Shown: positions 36,356 through 46,253, counted from the first letter of the stretch. The stretch: 64,000 nucleotides of DNA from Caryophanales bacterium UBA6768 (GCA_002453315.1 DKGO01000199.1:1-64000); one strand, 5' to 3'. Numbers and translations are program-made. Notes: a model not told the origin generated them from the sequence alone.

Positions 36356-36369
36356 TGTAAACGCTGATT
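36356..36369 (-). promoter_or_regulatory. Possible cre (CcpA) site upstream of GH2
   Basis: TGTAAACGCTGATT matches the cre consensus TGWNANCGNTNWCA at all but the last two positions, 34 bp before the start codon. Catabolite repression of a glycosidase is expected, but the match is imperfect. Confidence 0.35.
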
Positions 36370-36539
36370 AAAATTTCCGAAAAACATACATCAAACTATG
36401 CTCTTAATCTAACATACCTATTGAAATATAGTTCAATAATAACATAACTTAATCAATTTAGTATGATTAATCTATAAAGGATAAGCAATTTTCAATCCAT
36501 TAAGCATTGTCCCTCCAATTTATCGAAAAGTTTATTTCT

Positions 36540-37316
36540 TCATTGCGCCGTATACCCTCCGTCCATGACAACGGCCTGTCCTGTCACACTTTTTGCTTTA
36601 TCACTCGCTAAAAACAAGACATAATCAGCGACCTCCTCAACATCCAACAGCCGTTTTTGTGGTACCAATGGATAAATAACCTCTGCCAAGACTTCATCCA
36701 TAGATACTCCCCTATTTTTCGCCAAATCCTCCAATTGATTACGGACGAGTGGTGTATCGACATAACTTGGACAAATCGCATTGACCGTTATTCCGTCAGT
36801 CGCCCCCTCTAAAGCAGCCACTTTTGATAATCCGATGACACCGTGTTTGGCACTATTATAGGCAGCTTTCCCAGCAAAACCTATGAGTCCATTAATCGAA
36901 GCAACATTAATAATACGACCAAATTGTTGTTGTTTCATAATCGGAAATGCATGCTTAATTGAGATAAATGGAGCCGTGAGCATCATTTTGACCATTTTTT
37001 CAAAAATATCAGTGGCAAAATCCTCAATTGAAGCAACATGTTGCATTCCAGCATTGTTGACAACAATGTCTAATCTTCCATATTGTTCTACCGTTTTCTC
37101 AATTGCTTGTTTTATATCATCTTCTTTTGTCACATCACAATATATACCACAACAATCAAATCCATCATGCTGTAATTTAGCTACTGTTTGCTTTAATGAA
37201 GCCTCATTAATGTCTGTGAAAATCACTTTAGCCCCTTCCTGTAAAAACTTTTCTCCGATGGCTAACCCAATTCCACTTGCTGCCCCTGTAATAAAAACTG
37301 CCCTATTTTTAACCAT
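36540..37316 (-). CDS. 3-hydroxybutyrate dehydrogenase (SDR)
   Basis: 258 residues. The Rossmann motif is TGAASGIG, and the catalytic set is Ser140, Tyr153, Lys157 (YNSAKHGVIGL). The C-terminal half (CPSYVDTPLVRNQLEDLAK, PLVPQKRLLDVEEVADYVLFLASDKAKSVTGQAVVMDGGYTAQ) is characteristic of bacterial D-3-hydroxybutyrate dehydrogenases that form acetoacetate with NAD. It is the last gene of the catabolic locus, but a terminator separates it from the acyl-CoA ligase gene, so it may have partly independent expression. Confidence 0.9.
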   Translation of the reverse strand: MVKNRAVFITGAASGIGLAIGEKFLQEGAKVIFTDINEASLKQTVAKLQHDGFDCCGIYCDVTKEDDIKQAIEKTVEQYGRLDIVVNNAGMQHVASIEDFATDIFEKMVKMMLTAPFISIKHAFPIMKQQQFGRIINVASINGLIGFAGKAAYNSAKHGVIGLSKVAALEGATDGITVNAICPSYVDTPLVRNQLEDLAKNRGVSMDEVLAEVIYPLVPQKRLLDVEEVADYVLFLASDKAKSVTGQAVVMDGGYTAQ

Positions 37317-37340
37317 TAATTGACGACCCCTTCCATTACA

Positions 37341-37375
37341 TAAAAAACAAAGCCTAGCATGTTGTTCACTAGGCT
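37341..37375 (-). terminator. Terminator at the end of the acyl-CoA ligase gene
   Basis: AGCCTAG (37351-37357) pairs with CTAGGCT (37369-37375), overlapping the ligase stop codon. On the minus strand TTGTTTTTTA follows. It lies before the hydroxybutyrate dehydrogenase gene. Confidence 0.7.
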
Positions 37376-38855
37376 AAAATTCCTTTGATAACAAACTATT
37401 TTTATCAATTTTACCGACATCGGTCTTCGGCATATTTTCCAATATAAAAAACCTTTTGGGGATTTTAAAGGTCCCTAAGTATTTTTTGCAATATTTTTTC
37501 AATTCTTCTTCATCTATATGTTCACCCGACTTTAATGTAATATAGGCAACGACTTTTTCACCCCATTTTTCATCGGGAATTCCTACTACGGCTACTTCAT
37601 CCACAGCCTCAACAGTCAATATACATTGTTCTACCTCTATCGGATAAACATTTTCCCCGCCGGTAATAATCATATCTTTTTTTCTTCCGAGTATATAATA
37701 ATCACCAGCTTCATCAATCTTGGCAATATCTCCCGTTTTAAACCATCCATCATAAAAAGAGTTTTCAGTTGCCTCCCGATTATTCCAATAATGGGTAAAT
37801 AAATGAGCACCTCTAACTAATAGTTCGCCAGCTTCATTTATTCGGGTATGGTTGCCATGTTCATTTAAAATCGACACTTCATTAAATAACATATTTTTCC
37901 CTACAGAACCTATTTTCTTTTCGGCATCCTCTGGTCTAATGAAAAAGTTATTTGGGCCCGCTTCAGTCAGTCCATACCCTTCTTTAAACTGAAGGTTTTT
38001 TTGTTGAAAATGCTTATAAATATTAGCAGGACACGGTGCCCCTCCAGATAAAAATACTTTCATCGAAGAAAAATCTGATGTTTTAAAATAGGGATGATGC
38101 ACCATTTCATGATACATTGTTGGTACAAACAGTGAAATCGTCGCTTCGAATCTGTCAGTAGCCTCAAGGGCATTGTTTGCATCGAATGTATTTCCAATCA
38201 CAACTGTTCCACCTGCCATTAAAATTGGCATACATAAAGCATTGATTCCCCCTGTATGAAAAAGCGGCATATAGTTAATCGTCTTATCTTCTTCACTTAA
38301 TCCCCAACTAATGATCGTATTCATCGCATTAAAATTAACTGCCCGGTGAGATAGTACAACCCCTTTTGGCTTCCCAGTTGTACCACCAGTATAGATCATT
38401 AAAAATGGATCTTCACTATGTATTGAAATTTTATCTCCACCACTGTCAAAATTCTTTGGAACTACTTTTCTATCTTCTCCTAAACAAATCTTTTTCGATA
38501 CTTGCAGTGAATTGACGATCATGTCAAATGAATGATGATAAATCACCCCAGCTGCTTGACAATCATTCACCAATTCATTTAATTCTACCTGACTTAATCT
38601 GAAATTTAAGGGAACATAAATAAGTCCCGCTATTCCACAAGCAAATAGGATAGGAAATAACTCTATCGTATTTGATGAAATAACTGCGATTCGATCACCT
38701 TTTTTAAAGTCATTATTTTTAAAAATTGCCACCCATTTCATCGTACTAATGTATAAATCTTTATAAGACATTTCTTCATCTGTATCAATATCGATTAATG
38801 CTATTTTATTGGAAGAAAGATGTGTTCGTTGGATGAGCCAATTTGGTTGTATCAT
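37374..38855 (-). CDS. Acyl-CoA ligase (class I adenylate-forming)
   Basis: 493 residues. The AMP-binding P-loop is YTGGTTGKPKGVVLSH (about 154-169), the adenylate motif is EGYGLTEAGPN, and the C-terminal hinge and Lys domain show GWFKTGDIAKIDEAGDYYILGRKKDMIITGGENVYP and PKTDVGKIDKN. It converts a carboxylic acid to its CoA ester with ATP in the cytoplasm. It is 14 bp after the SDR gene within the ABC-transporter operon, so it probably activates the imported acid. Confidence 0.92.
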   Translation of the reverse strand: MIQPNWLIQRTHLSSNKIALIDIDTDEEMSYKDLYISTMKWVAIFKNNDFKKGDRIAVISSNTIELFPILFACGIAGLIYVPLNFRLSQVELNELVNDCQAAGVIYHHSFDMIVNSLQVSKKICLGEDRKVVPKNFDSGGDKISIHSEDPFLMIYTGGTTGKPKGVVLSHRAVNFNAMNTIISWGLSEEDKTINYMPLFHTGGINALCMPILMAGGTVVIGNTFDANNALEATDRFEATISLFVPTMYHEMVHHPYFKTSDFSSMKVFLSGGAPCPANIYKHFQQKNLQFKEGYGLTEAGPNNFFIRPEDAEKKIGSVGKNMLFNEVSILNEHGNHTRINEAGELLVRGAHLFTHYWNNREATENSFYDGWFKTGDIAKIDEAGDYYILGRKKDMIITGGENVYPIEVEQCILTVEAVDEVAVVGIPDEKWGEKVVAYITLKSGEHIDEEELKKYCKKYLGTFKIPKRFFILENMPKTDVGKIDKNSLLSKEF

Positions 38856-38869
38856 GTCTTAAAACCCCT

Positions 38870-39613
38870 TTACATCATTATGCCGCCATCTACATGTAAT
38901 ACATGTCCATGTACATAATCAGATTCATCACTTGCTAAAAATAAATAGGCATTTGCGATATCCTCTGGCTTACCTAGTATTTGTAAAGAAACATTTGCCT
39001 TCATTTTGTTGATTACTTCTTCAGGCATTTTCTGTACCATTGCTGTCGCTGTAAAACCCGGGGCTACTGCATTGACATTAATTCCTTTACGTCCTAATTC
39101 TTTTGCCCACGTTTTCGTCATTCCTATGACAGCTGCTTTAGAAGCGGCATAATTTGTTTGCCCAAAATTACCATAGACACCACTAACAGAAGAGGTATTA
39201 ATAATTTTTCCCTTTTGCTGTTCTGCCATCGAGGGGACAACAGCCTTTGTACAATGAAAAACCCCTTTTAAATTCACATCTATCACTTGTTCAAATTGTT
39301 CAGATGTCATTTTTGCCAAAGTGGCATCTACAGTAATTCCGGCATTATTTACTAAAATATCTATTTGGCCAAATTTAGTTAATGTTGCTTTAACTAAATC
39401 ATTCACACTGGTCTCATCAGCAACGTTTACTTGCACAACGAACGGATGAAAACCCTTCTCATAAAAATTTTCAGCCTGCTTTTCTGCCTCTTCAACATTA
39501 AAATCAGCTATCACCACATTGGCACCTTCTTGCATAAAACGTTCACATGCAGCGAGCCCTATGCCACTTGCTCCGCCTGTGATAATAGCCGTTTTATTTT
39601 TTAATCGCATCAT
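38870..39613 (-). CDS. SDR oxidoreductase, FabG/PhaB-like
   Basis: 247 residues with TGGASGIGLAAC, NNAGITVDATLAKM and the catalytic Tyr155-Lys159 in TNYAASKAAVIGMTK. The ITVDATLAKMT stretch and overall length are like 3-oxoacyl-ACP reductases and acetoacetyl-CoA reductases. In this operon it more likely acts on a hydroxy- or oxo-acid intermediate than in fatty-acid synthesis (inference from neighbours). Confidence 0.88.
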   Translation of the reverse strand: MMRLKNKTAIITGGASGIGLAACERFMQEGANVVIADFNVEEAEKQAENFYEKGFHPFVVQVNVADETSVNDLVKATLTKFGQIDILVNNAGITVDATLAKMTSEQFEQVIDVNLKGVFHCTKAVVPSMAEQQKGKIINTSSVSGVYGNFGQTNYAASKAAVIGMTKTWAKELGRKGINVNAVAPGFTATAMVQKMPEEVINKMKANVSLQILGKPEDIANAYLFLASDESDYVHGHVLHVDGGIMM

Positions 39614-39621
39614 TCATTCTC

Positions 39622-40503
39622 CTAATTTAAAAAATTTTCAATCTCATTCTTTAAGGTTTCTAAATTATCTACTAATGCGGAGTGGCCAGTATCTTTTAAA
39701 ACGACTGATTCAACTGTATGAGCCAAATCTTCATCAATTTCATCTGTCATTTGTTTGATCACTACAAAATCCCTATCTCCACTAAGGTTAAGAACTGGAA
39801 TGGTAATTTGCTTTGCGCCACTCGTACCTTCTGAAACACCGTTATGACGATTACTAATATTAAAAGTATTTAACGCATGATACACATCAGCCAAATTGCG
39901 TTGGGTTAACATGTCTTCGACATATTCATCATATTTTTCTGAATCAGGTTGGTGATGAGTGTATATAACTGCGTTCCAAACATCTTTTAATCCATCACGA
40001 TTTTTACTATCATATAAATATTGCATGCCAACTGTTCTTCCGTCTTTTTCAATATCATCAATTGTCACAAGTCGTCGTTCTAAATTAGCACTGCCATCCT
40101 CTTTCGTTGCAAACATTGGATAACCTCTCGTTGATGCGGAGCTTAGAAGAACTACTTTTTCGCACAATCCAGGATAATCTATCACAAATTGCATACATAC
40201 GGCCCCACCTGTTGACCAGCCAACCAGTGAAAATTCATCCAAGCCTAAATGATCAACAACACCCTTTAAGTCATCAGAGAAATCTTTTATTGAAGTAATT
40301 CTATTTCGATATGTCGACCCACCAAAGCCCCTTAAATCCACAGCATATACTTTATATTTTGGGTCCAATACATCCATCAATAAATCCCAATGTTTTGACG
40401 ATGTCATGTTTCCATGTACAAGCATAACCACTTCTTCTCCACCTTCACGTTCACGGTAGGCAATCGTTTCACCATTTGGTAAATTCACTTGTTTTAATGA
40501 CAT
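39622..40503 (-). CDS. Alpha/beta hydrolase
   Basis: 293 residues. The oxyanion loop is LVHGNMTSS (28-36), the nucleophile Ser97 lies in VGWSTGGAV, an acidic residue is in LSGDRDFVV and the catalytic His in DTGHSALVDN. There is no signal peptide. Eight bases separate it from the SDR gene. It may cleave an ester, lactone or carbon-carbon bond of the imported compound; the type cannot be told from motifs. Confidence 0.9.
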   Translation of the reverse strand: MSLKQVNLPNGETIAYREREGGEEVVMLVHGNMTSSKHWDLLMDVLDPKYKVYAVDLRGFGGSTYRNRITSIKDFSDDLKGVVDHLGLDEFSLVGWSTGGAVCMQFVIDYPGLCEKVVLLSSASTRGYPMFATKEDGSANLERRLVTIDDIEKDGRTVGMQYLYDSKNRDGLKDVWNAVIYTHHQPDSEKYDEYVEDMLTQRNLADVYHALNTFNISNRHNGVSEGTSGAKQITIPVLNLSGDRDFVVIKQMTDEIDEDLAHTVESVVLKDTGHSALVDNLETLKNEIENFLN

Positions 40504-40543
40504 TAAAAATATCTCCTTCCTATTTAAATTAACTTTAAAATCA

Positions 40544-41548
40544 TTATCCCCATCTTATCGTCGTTGCTCCCCATGCATAACCGATGCCTGCACTCACTAG
40601 TACGACGATATCACCTTGCTTTAATTTCCCTTCCTTTTCAGCAAGCTCTAATGATAAGATTTGATCGATTTGTCCAATATGGCCATAATGATCTAAATAA
40701 ATTGATTGGTCTTCCCGTAAACCTAACTCATTTAAAACATAATCATGTGCAGATCGTTTCATATGAAGGATGGCTAAATAATCAATGTCCTTTTCGGTTA
40801 AATTACTTTTCACCAAACTTTGGTGGATGACTTTTAGAAAGTTTTGCATCGACTTTTGCTCTAATCTTGATTTCATACCAACTGGATCAGGGACATCGAA
40901 ATAATACAAATCTTGTTCTAAATGATCTTTTGTTAACGGGTTTTTCGTACCCCCGACAGGAATAATGACATCTTCGGAAAATGAACCATCTGTCAGTAAA
41001 TCTGATTGTAAAACTATATTTTTGTGATACCCTTTTTGTAATATCATTGCTCCCCCACCAGCAGCTAGATTAAACATAAAACGAGTATTCGCATTATTAT
41101 AATCGATAAAATCACCATTACGGTAACCACCAGCAAGCAAAACAGTTTCTATAGAAGCATCAGTCATCATTAATGACTTTGCTAAATTTATCGCCATGAT
41201 TGTCGTTCCACAACGAAGGGCAACATCAAATCCCCAGGCATGATAGGCACCAATATCTTTTTGCAGTTTAATCGCTGAAGTCCATAACGGATATTCTTTA
41301 TATTCCTCACCAATATAAATAATTAAATCTATACTTTTAGGGTCCATATTCGCCTTATTTAAAGCCCTTTCAGCGGCCCACACGCCCATTTGAACTGTAT
41401 GATCACCTTCACCCGGAATTGGCTTTTCGATAATTCCTAATTTTTCCCGAACAACATGTAATGGCAAATCCGCTTTTAATGCTAATTGTTCAGCAGTCAT
41501 CTTTTTTTCAGGTAAATAGATACCTGTACTTACAATTCCTACTTCCAA
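40544..41548 (-). CDS. FabH-like ketoacyl synthase III with altered active site
   Basis: 334 residues, thiolase fold. Cys113 (VALRCGTTIMAI) aligns with the FabH nucleophile. The family His occurs as His262 (LAILHMKRSAHD), but the usual HQAN sequence is replaced, and the Asn of the YGN motif is His290 (LDHYGHIGQID). Cys-His-His instead of Cys-His-Asn is unlike housekeeping FabH, so a different reaction is likely, such as C-C bond cleavage or acyl transfer within this catabolic operon. It lies between the ABC permease and hydrolase genes. Confidence 0.85.
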   Translation of the reverse strand: MEVGIVSTGIYLPEKKMTAEQLALKADLPLHVVREKLGIIEKPIPGEGDHTVQMGVWAAERALNKANMDPKSIDLIIYIGEEYKEYPLWTSAIKLQKDIGAYHAWGFDVALRCGTTIMAINLAKSLMMTDASIETVLLAGGYRNGDFIDYNNANTRFMFNLAAGGGAMILQKGYHKNIVLQSDLLTDGSFSEDVIIPVGGTKNPLTKDHLEQDLYYFDVPDPVGMKSRLEQKSMQNFLKVIHQSLVKSNLTEKDIDYLAILHMKRSAHDYVLNELGLREDQSIYLDHYGHIGQIDQILSLELAEKEGKLKQGDIVVLVSAGIGYAWGATTIRWG

Positions 41549-41573
41549 CCTATCCGCTTCCTTTCACCGATGA

Positions 41574-42530
41574 TCAAGATTTATCCTTAGTAAATTTCTC
41601 CTTAAGTGTGCCGATAACACCTTTCGGGAAAAAGATAACAGCTAAAATATAGATGATTCCAAAAAATATAATCCATCTTTCAAAAAGTGGATATGTTTTT
41701 GCCAAATTAGACAAATTATGTTGAGCTAATTCAATAATAGCTGCACCAAATATAGGTCCAATCAATGTACCTACTCCACCAATAATCGTCATCAAAAGTG
41801 CATCTAAAGTAATATCAATTGCCATCACGCTCGTATTAACGAAACGAAGTGATACGGCATACAACGTTCCAGCAACACTTGCGACAACACCAGCCATGAC
41901 AGAAGAAATGACTTTATAATAAACGATTTTATAACCTAATGCAGCCGTTCTTCTCTCATTTTCCTTTACTGCAATTAATACTGCACCAAACGGTGATGAA
42001 ACAAATAAACGAAGCATTAAAAAGACGATGATGGTGATCACTAAGACAAATAAATAAAATGTTGTTCTGTCTGCAAACAATTCTGGTGCCTTAAAAGTAA
42101 ATCCATCATTACCTTTCGTTAATGTTCGCCATTTTTCTGCCGCCACAAGAAATAATCCAGAAACAGCTAATGTAAACATTGCAAAAAAGTGACTTTGTAA
42201 GCGTAAAGTGAGAAGACCGATAAATAAGCTCACTATCCCCGCCAAAACCATACCAATCACCATTGATAACAAAAAGTATGGCATCGTTGGTTCGAATTTT
42301 TTCAAGATGATGGCGGTCGAATAAGCACCGATTCCAAAAAACATCGCATGTCCAAATGAAACAATTCCTGTGTATCCAAGTAAAATATCATAACTCATTG
42401 CTAATATCGCGAAAATTAAAATTTGTGTTAATAATATCGTCCATGTTCTTGAATCTGAAATAAATGGAAATACTGCTAGCAATATCGCAATGACTATAAA
42501 TATAATGTAATTTGCCTTTAATTTTTTCAT
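41574..42530 (-). CDS. livM: Branched-chain-amino-acid-type ABC permease LivM
   Basis: About 318 residues with eight to nine membrane helices and the LivM signature around SYDILLGYTGIVSFGHAMFFGIGAY. The ATG at 42528-42530 is preferred (AAAGGGGTGAAG upstream). It pairs with the LivH permease four to seven bases upstream. In clusters like this the Liv-type importer often carries an aromatic or carboxylic acid instead of Leu/Ile/Val. Confidence 0.92.
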   Translation of the reverse strand: MKKLKANYIIFIVIAILLAVFPFISDSRTWTILLTQILIFAILAMSYDILLGYTGIVSFGHAMFFGIGAYSTAIILKKFEPTMPYFLLSMVIGMVLAGIVSLFIGLLTLRLQSHFFAMFTLAVSGLFLVAAEKWRTLTKGNDGFTFKAPELFADRTTFYLFVLVITIIVFLMLRLFVSSPFGAVLIAVKENERRTAALGYKIVYYKVISSVMAGVVASVAGTLYAVSLRFVNTSVMAIDITLDALLMTIIGGVGTLIGPIFGAAIIELAQHNLSNLAKTYPLFERWIIFFGIIYILAVIFFPKGVIGTLKEKFTKDKS

Positions 42531-42537
42531 CACGTCT

Positions 42538-43413
42538 TCACCCCTTTACCTGAAAAATTCCTTGAGGTCGGAAAATTAATACAATCACCATAATAATCAT
42601 GTTAACTGCCAATGATAAATCTGGTACATAATACGCCATATAACTACCAGCAAGCCCAACTAAAACGGCAGCAAACAAGGAACCTGGAAAGCTCCCCATA
42701 CCACCGATGACAACAACGATAAATGCCAGTATCGCAAAGTCCATTCCCATTTCTGCATAAATGACGCCCGAATATGGTGCCATTAATGCCCCACCTAATG
42801 CTGCTAGGGCAGAGCCTGACATAAATACAAAAAGAAAAACCTTTTTTATATTAATTCCGAGTGCTTCAACCATATCTTTATTTAACACACCGGCCCGAAC
42901 GATTAAGCCAATTTTTGTTTGTTTTAAAATATATTGAAAAATAGCAAAGATAATAAAGCCAACAACAATAATAAAAAAGCGATACTTAATAATTAAAACA
43001 TCCCCAAATTCCCAGCTCCCAGAAAGAGCTGGTGGGACCTTTGCAGCAATTTGATTTGGACCCCAAACTACTTTTAACATTTCAGAAAGGACAATCATTA
43101 AGCCTAAAGTAATTAAAATTTGTTGGACTGTATTTCCATAGACAGGTTTAATAATTAATTTTTCAGTAAATAGCCCTAGCAGAGCACCTGTTAAAACTGC
43201 ACAAATGATAGCAACGGTAAAGCTCGATGTTAGTGCATAAAACCAAACCCCAGCATAAGCACCCCACGCAAAGAATCCTCCATGTGCAAAATTTAACACG
43301 TGCATTAAACCAAAAATAATCGTTAATCCGGAGGCTAATAAAAATATTAACATTCCAGTCGCCAAACCGTTTACTGTTAAATTTATTAATAATTCCAACG
43401 TGCTAGCCCCCAA
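42538..43413 (-). CDS. livH: Branched-chain-amino-acid-type ABC permease LivH
   Basis: 291 residues, about eight membrane helices. ASGLTIIFGLMHVLNFAHGGFFAWGAY is the LivH signature near the N-terminus and GGMGSFPGSLFAAVLVGL the coupling region. The start appears to be TTG; the ribosome site is weak, and translation may depend on the livF gene, which ends three bases before. Confidence 0.92.
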   Translation of the reverse strand: MGASTLELLINLTVNGLATGMLIFLLASGLTIIFGLMHVLNFAHGGFFAWGAYAGVWFYALTSSFTVAIICAVLTGALLGLFTEKLIIKPVYGNTVQQILITLGLMIVLSEMLKVVWGPNQIAAKVPPALSGSWEFGDVLIIKYRFFIIVVGFIIFAIFQYILKQTKIGLIVRAGVLNKDMVEALGINIKKVFLFVFMSGSALAALGGALMAPYSGVIYAEMGMDFAILAFIVVVIGGMGSFPGSLFAAVLVGLAGSYMAYYVPDLSLAVNMIIMVIVLIFRPQGIFQVKG

Positions 43414-43416
43414 TCT

Positions 43417-44124
43417 TTAACCAATTCCTAAATATTTTTGTTGCAATTTCTTATCTGCAACCAAGTCAACCATTTTCCCTGTTTGGACTGTCGAACCATC
43501 ATCAATGATCGTATATGTATCCCCTATCTTGCTCGCCATTAAAAAGTTTTGTTCGACTAAAATAATCGTTGTTGCTTTTTTCATTTCCAATAATGCTTCC
43601 ATCACTTTTTCAACGACAATTGGTGCAAGCCCCTTTGAAGGTTCATCAATTAACAACAACTCTGCCTCATTAACAAAAGCACGTGCCATCGCTAACATTT
43701 GTTTTTGTCCACCAGACAGTAATGCCCCATCTTTTTTCCAGTGCTGTTTTAAATCTGGAAATAATGATAATGTATATTCCTGTCTTTCCAATGTCACATC
43801 ATCTTCTTTACGCATTGCAACACGCATGTTTTCCTCGACTGTTAATCCAGCAAAAATCGCTTGGTCTTCCGGAACATAACCGATTTTCATATTAGAAATT
43901 TCATAAGTAGGCTTGCTTGTAATATCTTGATCACGGAAAACGACTTCCCCTTTTGATGCGGGTGAAAGGCCTAACACTGTCCTTAATGTTGTCGTTTTAC
44001 CCGCCCCATTTCTCCCTAGAAGAACACTTACTTCTCCTTGATGTGCTTCAAAAGTGACTCCTTGTAAAATATGAAACTGATTAATATATGTATGGAGGTT
44101 ATTTGCCTTAAGTAAGACTGTCAT
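43417..44124 (-). CDS. livF: ABC transporter ATP-binding protein LivF
   Basis: 235 residues from ATG 44122-44124 (GGGAGGG eight bases upstream), overlapping livG by 17 bases. Walker A GRNGAGKTT, signature LSGGQKQML, Walker B LLIDEPSKGLAP and the H-loop region are present. It is one of the two nucleotide-binding subunits of the importer. Confidence 0.94.
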   Translation of the reverse strand: MTVLLKANNLHTYINQFHILQGVTFEAHQGEVSVLLGRNGAGKTTTLRTVLGLSPASKGEVVFRDQDITSKPTYEISNMKIGYVPEDQAIFAGLTVEENMRVAMRKEDDVTLERQEYTLSLFPDLKQHWKKDGALLSGGQKQMLAMARAFVNEAELLLIDEPSKGLAPIVVEKVMEALLEMKKATTIILVEQNFLMASKIGDTYTIIDDGSTVQTGKMVDLVADKKLQQKYLGIG

Positions 44125-44875
44125 TGTATAACCCTCCCAAATAAGCATTTTCAACTTGTTCATTTTTCATAATTTCTTCTGGGGTGCCATCTGCTAATAA
44201 TTGCCCATTAAATAACACCATAATCGAATCCGATAAATCCAATATTAAATCCATTTTGTGCTCGATAAGTAAAATCGTCTTTTCGCCTGTTTCCTTAATA
44301 TTTCTAATCACATCTAAAATAATTGGCACTTCTTCTAAAGACATACCGGCTGTTGGTTCATCCAAAAGTAGTATATCTGTATCATAAGCAATCAACATTG
44401 CCAGCTCTAATTTTCTTTTTTCCCCATGGGCTAATTGACTTGCAATCACATTTTTCTTGTTATCTAATAACACTTGTTTTAAAATTTCTACAGATTCATC
44501 AATTAATGATTGGTAGCTTTTAGAAAAACGAAATACTTGATAAAAGATCCCTTCCCTTGACTGGATGGCCAACCTAACATTTTCTACTACTGATAGATTG
44601 GGAAATACGTTAGTAATTTGGAAAGATCTCCCGATCCCTTTACGGGCCCTTTCAGAGGGGGATAACGATGTGATTGGCTGACCTTTTAAAAACACTTCTC
44701 CTTTAGATGGCTTTAATTCACCACTAATTAAATTAAAAAATGTTGTTTTTCCAGCTCCATTTGGACCAATAATTGATTTAAAATGTTTTTCCGGAATGTC
44801 ACAACTGACATGGTCGACAGCCACCTGCCCACCGAACCGAATCGTTAAATCTTTCGTACTTATAATCGGCTTCAA
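44108..44875 (-). CDS. livG: ABC transporter ATP-binding protein LivG
   Basis: 255 residues from a TTG at 44873-44875, which sits seven bases after AAAGGAG; the frame extends 24 codons further without a ribosome site. Walker A GPNGAGKTT, the Liv-type FQITNVFPNLSVVENV, signature LAHGEKRKLELAM and Walker B LLLDEPTAGM are clear. The C-terminal end is shared with the livF start. Confidence 0.94.
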   Translation of the reverse strand: MKPIISTKDLTIRFGGQVAVDHVSCDIPEKHFKSIIGPNGAGKTTFFNLISGELKPSKGEVFLKGQPITSLSPSERARKGIGRSFQITNVFPNLSVVENVRLAIQSREGIFYQVFRFSKSYQSLIDESVEILKQVLLDNKKNVIASQLAHGEKRKLELAMLIAYDTDILLLDEPTAGMSLEEVPIILDVIRNIKETGEKTILLIEHKMDLILDLSDSIMVLFNGQLLADGTPEEIMKNEQVENAYLGGLYNDSLT

Positions 44876-44974
44876 TTCGTTTCTCCTTTCCTTATAAAAT
44901 AATCTCAAAAGGATGAGGGGAACTGCACCATGAACACAAATCCCCAAACATCCCTTTGCAAACTATATTGACAA

Positions 44975-46228
44975 CTAATTCATAATTGGTGGTTCTGTTT
45001 CATCAGGTGTTAGCTCACGAATTAGAACCGGAACCGGATATGGTACTCCTTCTTGTTCTTCTAGTTTAATAGAATATAAGCTTTGTAGTGCCTGATGGTC
45101 TTCTTCCCTAAATGTCATCGTTCCTTTTGGTGTTTCAAATGACATTCCTTCCATGATACTAATTAATTGATCTGCATCTGTACTTCCTTCAGATTCTTTC
45201 AAAGCCTCTACAATCGCAATTGCAGCACTCATCCCACCAGGAGTAAATAAATCTGGAACTTCATCATATTTTTCCTTAACCTGATCCACTAACCAATCAT
45301 TAATTTCATTATCAGGTAATGTATGATAATAAACTGAGAAACCTTCCATTCCAATTAGTTCATCCATCGTCATTAATGCCGGAATATCTGGTGCACCAGT
45401 TGAAATCTTTATGCCCTTATCTTGGAGCTTCATATCATTAATTTGACCCCAAGGTGAATTAGCACCCGCCCAAACGACAAATAAGTAATCTGGATCAGCT
45501 TCAATTATTTTTTGTAAATGGGAAGTAAAATCTGTTGCTTCTGGATCTGCATACTCTTCCGCAACTATTTCTGCCCCTAGTGCCTCTGCTGCTGGAGTAA
45601 ATGCCGCAACTCCATCCCATCCAAATGAATAATCAGGTGCAAAAGTTGCTATCTTTACTCCCGGCCCAGCGATAGCAGCAGCTCCTGCTACAGCATCTTG
45701 AGATGAGTTTCTAGCTGTTCTAAAAATGTATGGATTAAATTCTTCACCAGTAATACTATCTGCTACTGCAGGTTCAACAATCATAATCTTTTCATATTCC
45801 TCTGCTAAAGGTAGTACTGCTAGAGTATCACCAGAACTTGACGAGCCAACTAAGAAGTCAACCTCATCATCTTCTAATAATTTTGTTGCTTTCTGTACTG
45901 CTACCTCCGGCTTTGTTTCAGTATCCTCAAAAATAACTTCAATTTTCTTACCTGCAACTTCCATCGTCCCATCCGTTGCAAATTCTAATCCTAGTTCAAA
46001 ACCTTGGCTCGTTTGTTTACCATAAGACTCCAGAGCACCTGTTAAAGAGGCTAAAACACCAATTTTAATTGTGTCCCCAGTCTCATCATCATTTGCTTGT
46101 TCTGTATTTCCTGATTCTTCATTTTCATTGTTACTCTCTCCGCCCTCACTATTGCTAGCATTACTACAGGCGACAAAAATGAGTAACAGTACTGATAATA
46201 TGGAAATGAGAGATATTTTTTTCCACAT
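44975..46228 (-). CDS. Substrate-binding lipoprotein of the Liv-type importer
   Basis: 417 residues with a lipoprotein signal ending at FVAC (Cys21), an acidic Asn/Glu/Gly-rich linker (about 22-52) and a periplasmic-binding type I domain (IKIGVLASLTGALESYGKQTSQGFELGLEFA onward). Such proteins bind branched amino acids, amides or aromatic/carboxylic acids. It is the first gene of the operon, and the control region just upstream holds direct heptamers and a cre site. Confidence 0.93.
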   Translation of the reverse strand: MWKKISLISILSVLLLIFVACSNASNSEGGESNNENEESGNTEQANDDETGDTIKIGVLASLTGALESYGKQTSQGFELGLEFATDGTMEVAGKKIEVIFEDTETKPEVAVQKATKLLEDDEVDFLVGSSSSGDTLAVLPLAEEYEKIMIVEPAVADSITGEEFNPYIFRTARNSSQDAVAGAAAIAGPGVKIATFAPDYSFGWDGVAAFTPAAEALGAEIVAEEYADPEATDFTSHLQKIIEADPDYLFVVWAGANSPWGQINDMKLQDKGIKISTGAPDIPALMTMDELIGMEGFSVYYHTLPDNEINDWLVDQVKEKYDEVPDLFTPGGMSAAIAIVEALKESEGSTDADQLISIMEGMSFETPKGTMTFREEDHQALQSLYSIKLEEQEGVPYPVPVLIRELTPDETEPPIMN

Positions 46229-46253
46229 GTATGTATTCCTCCCTTTTTAAAAA

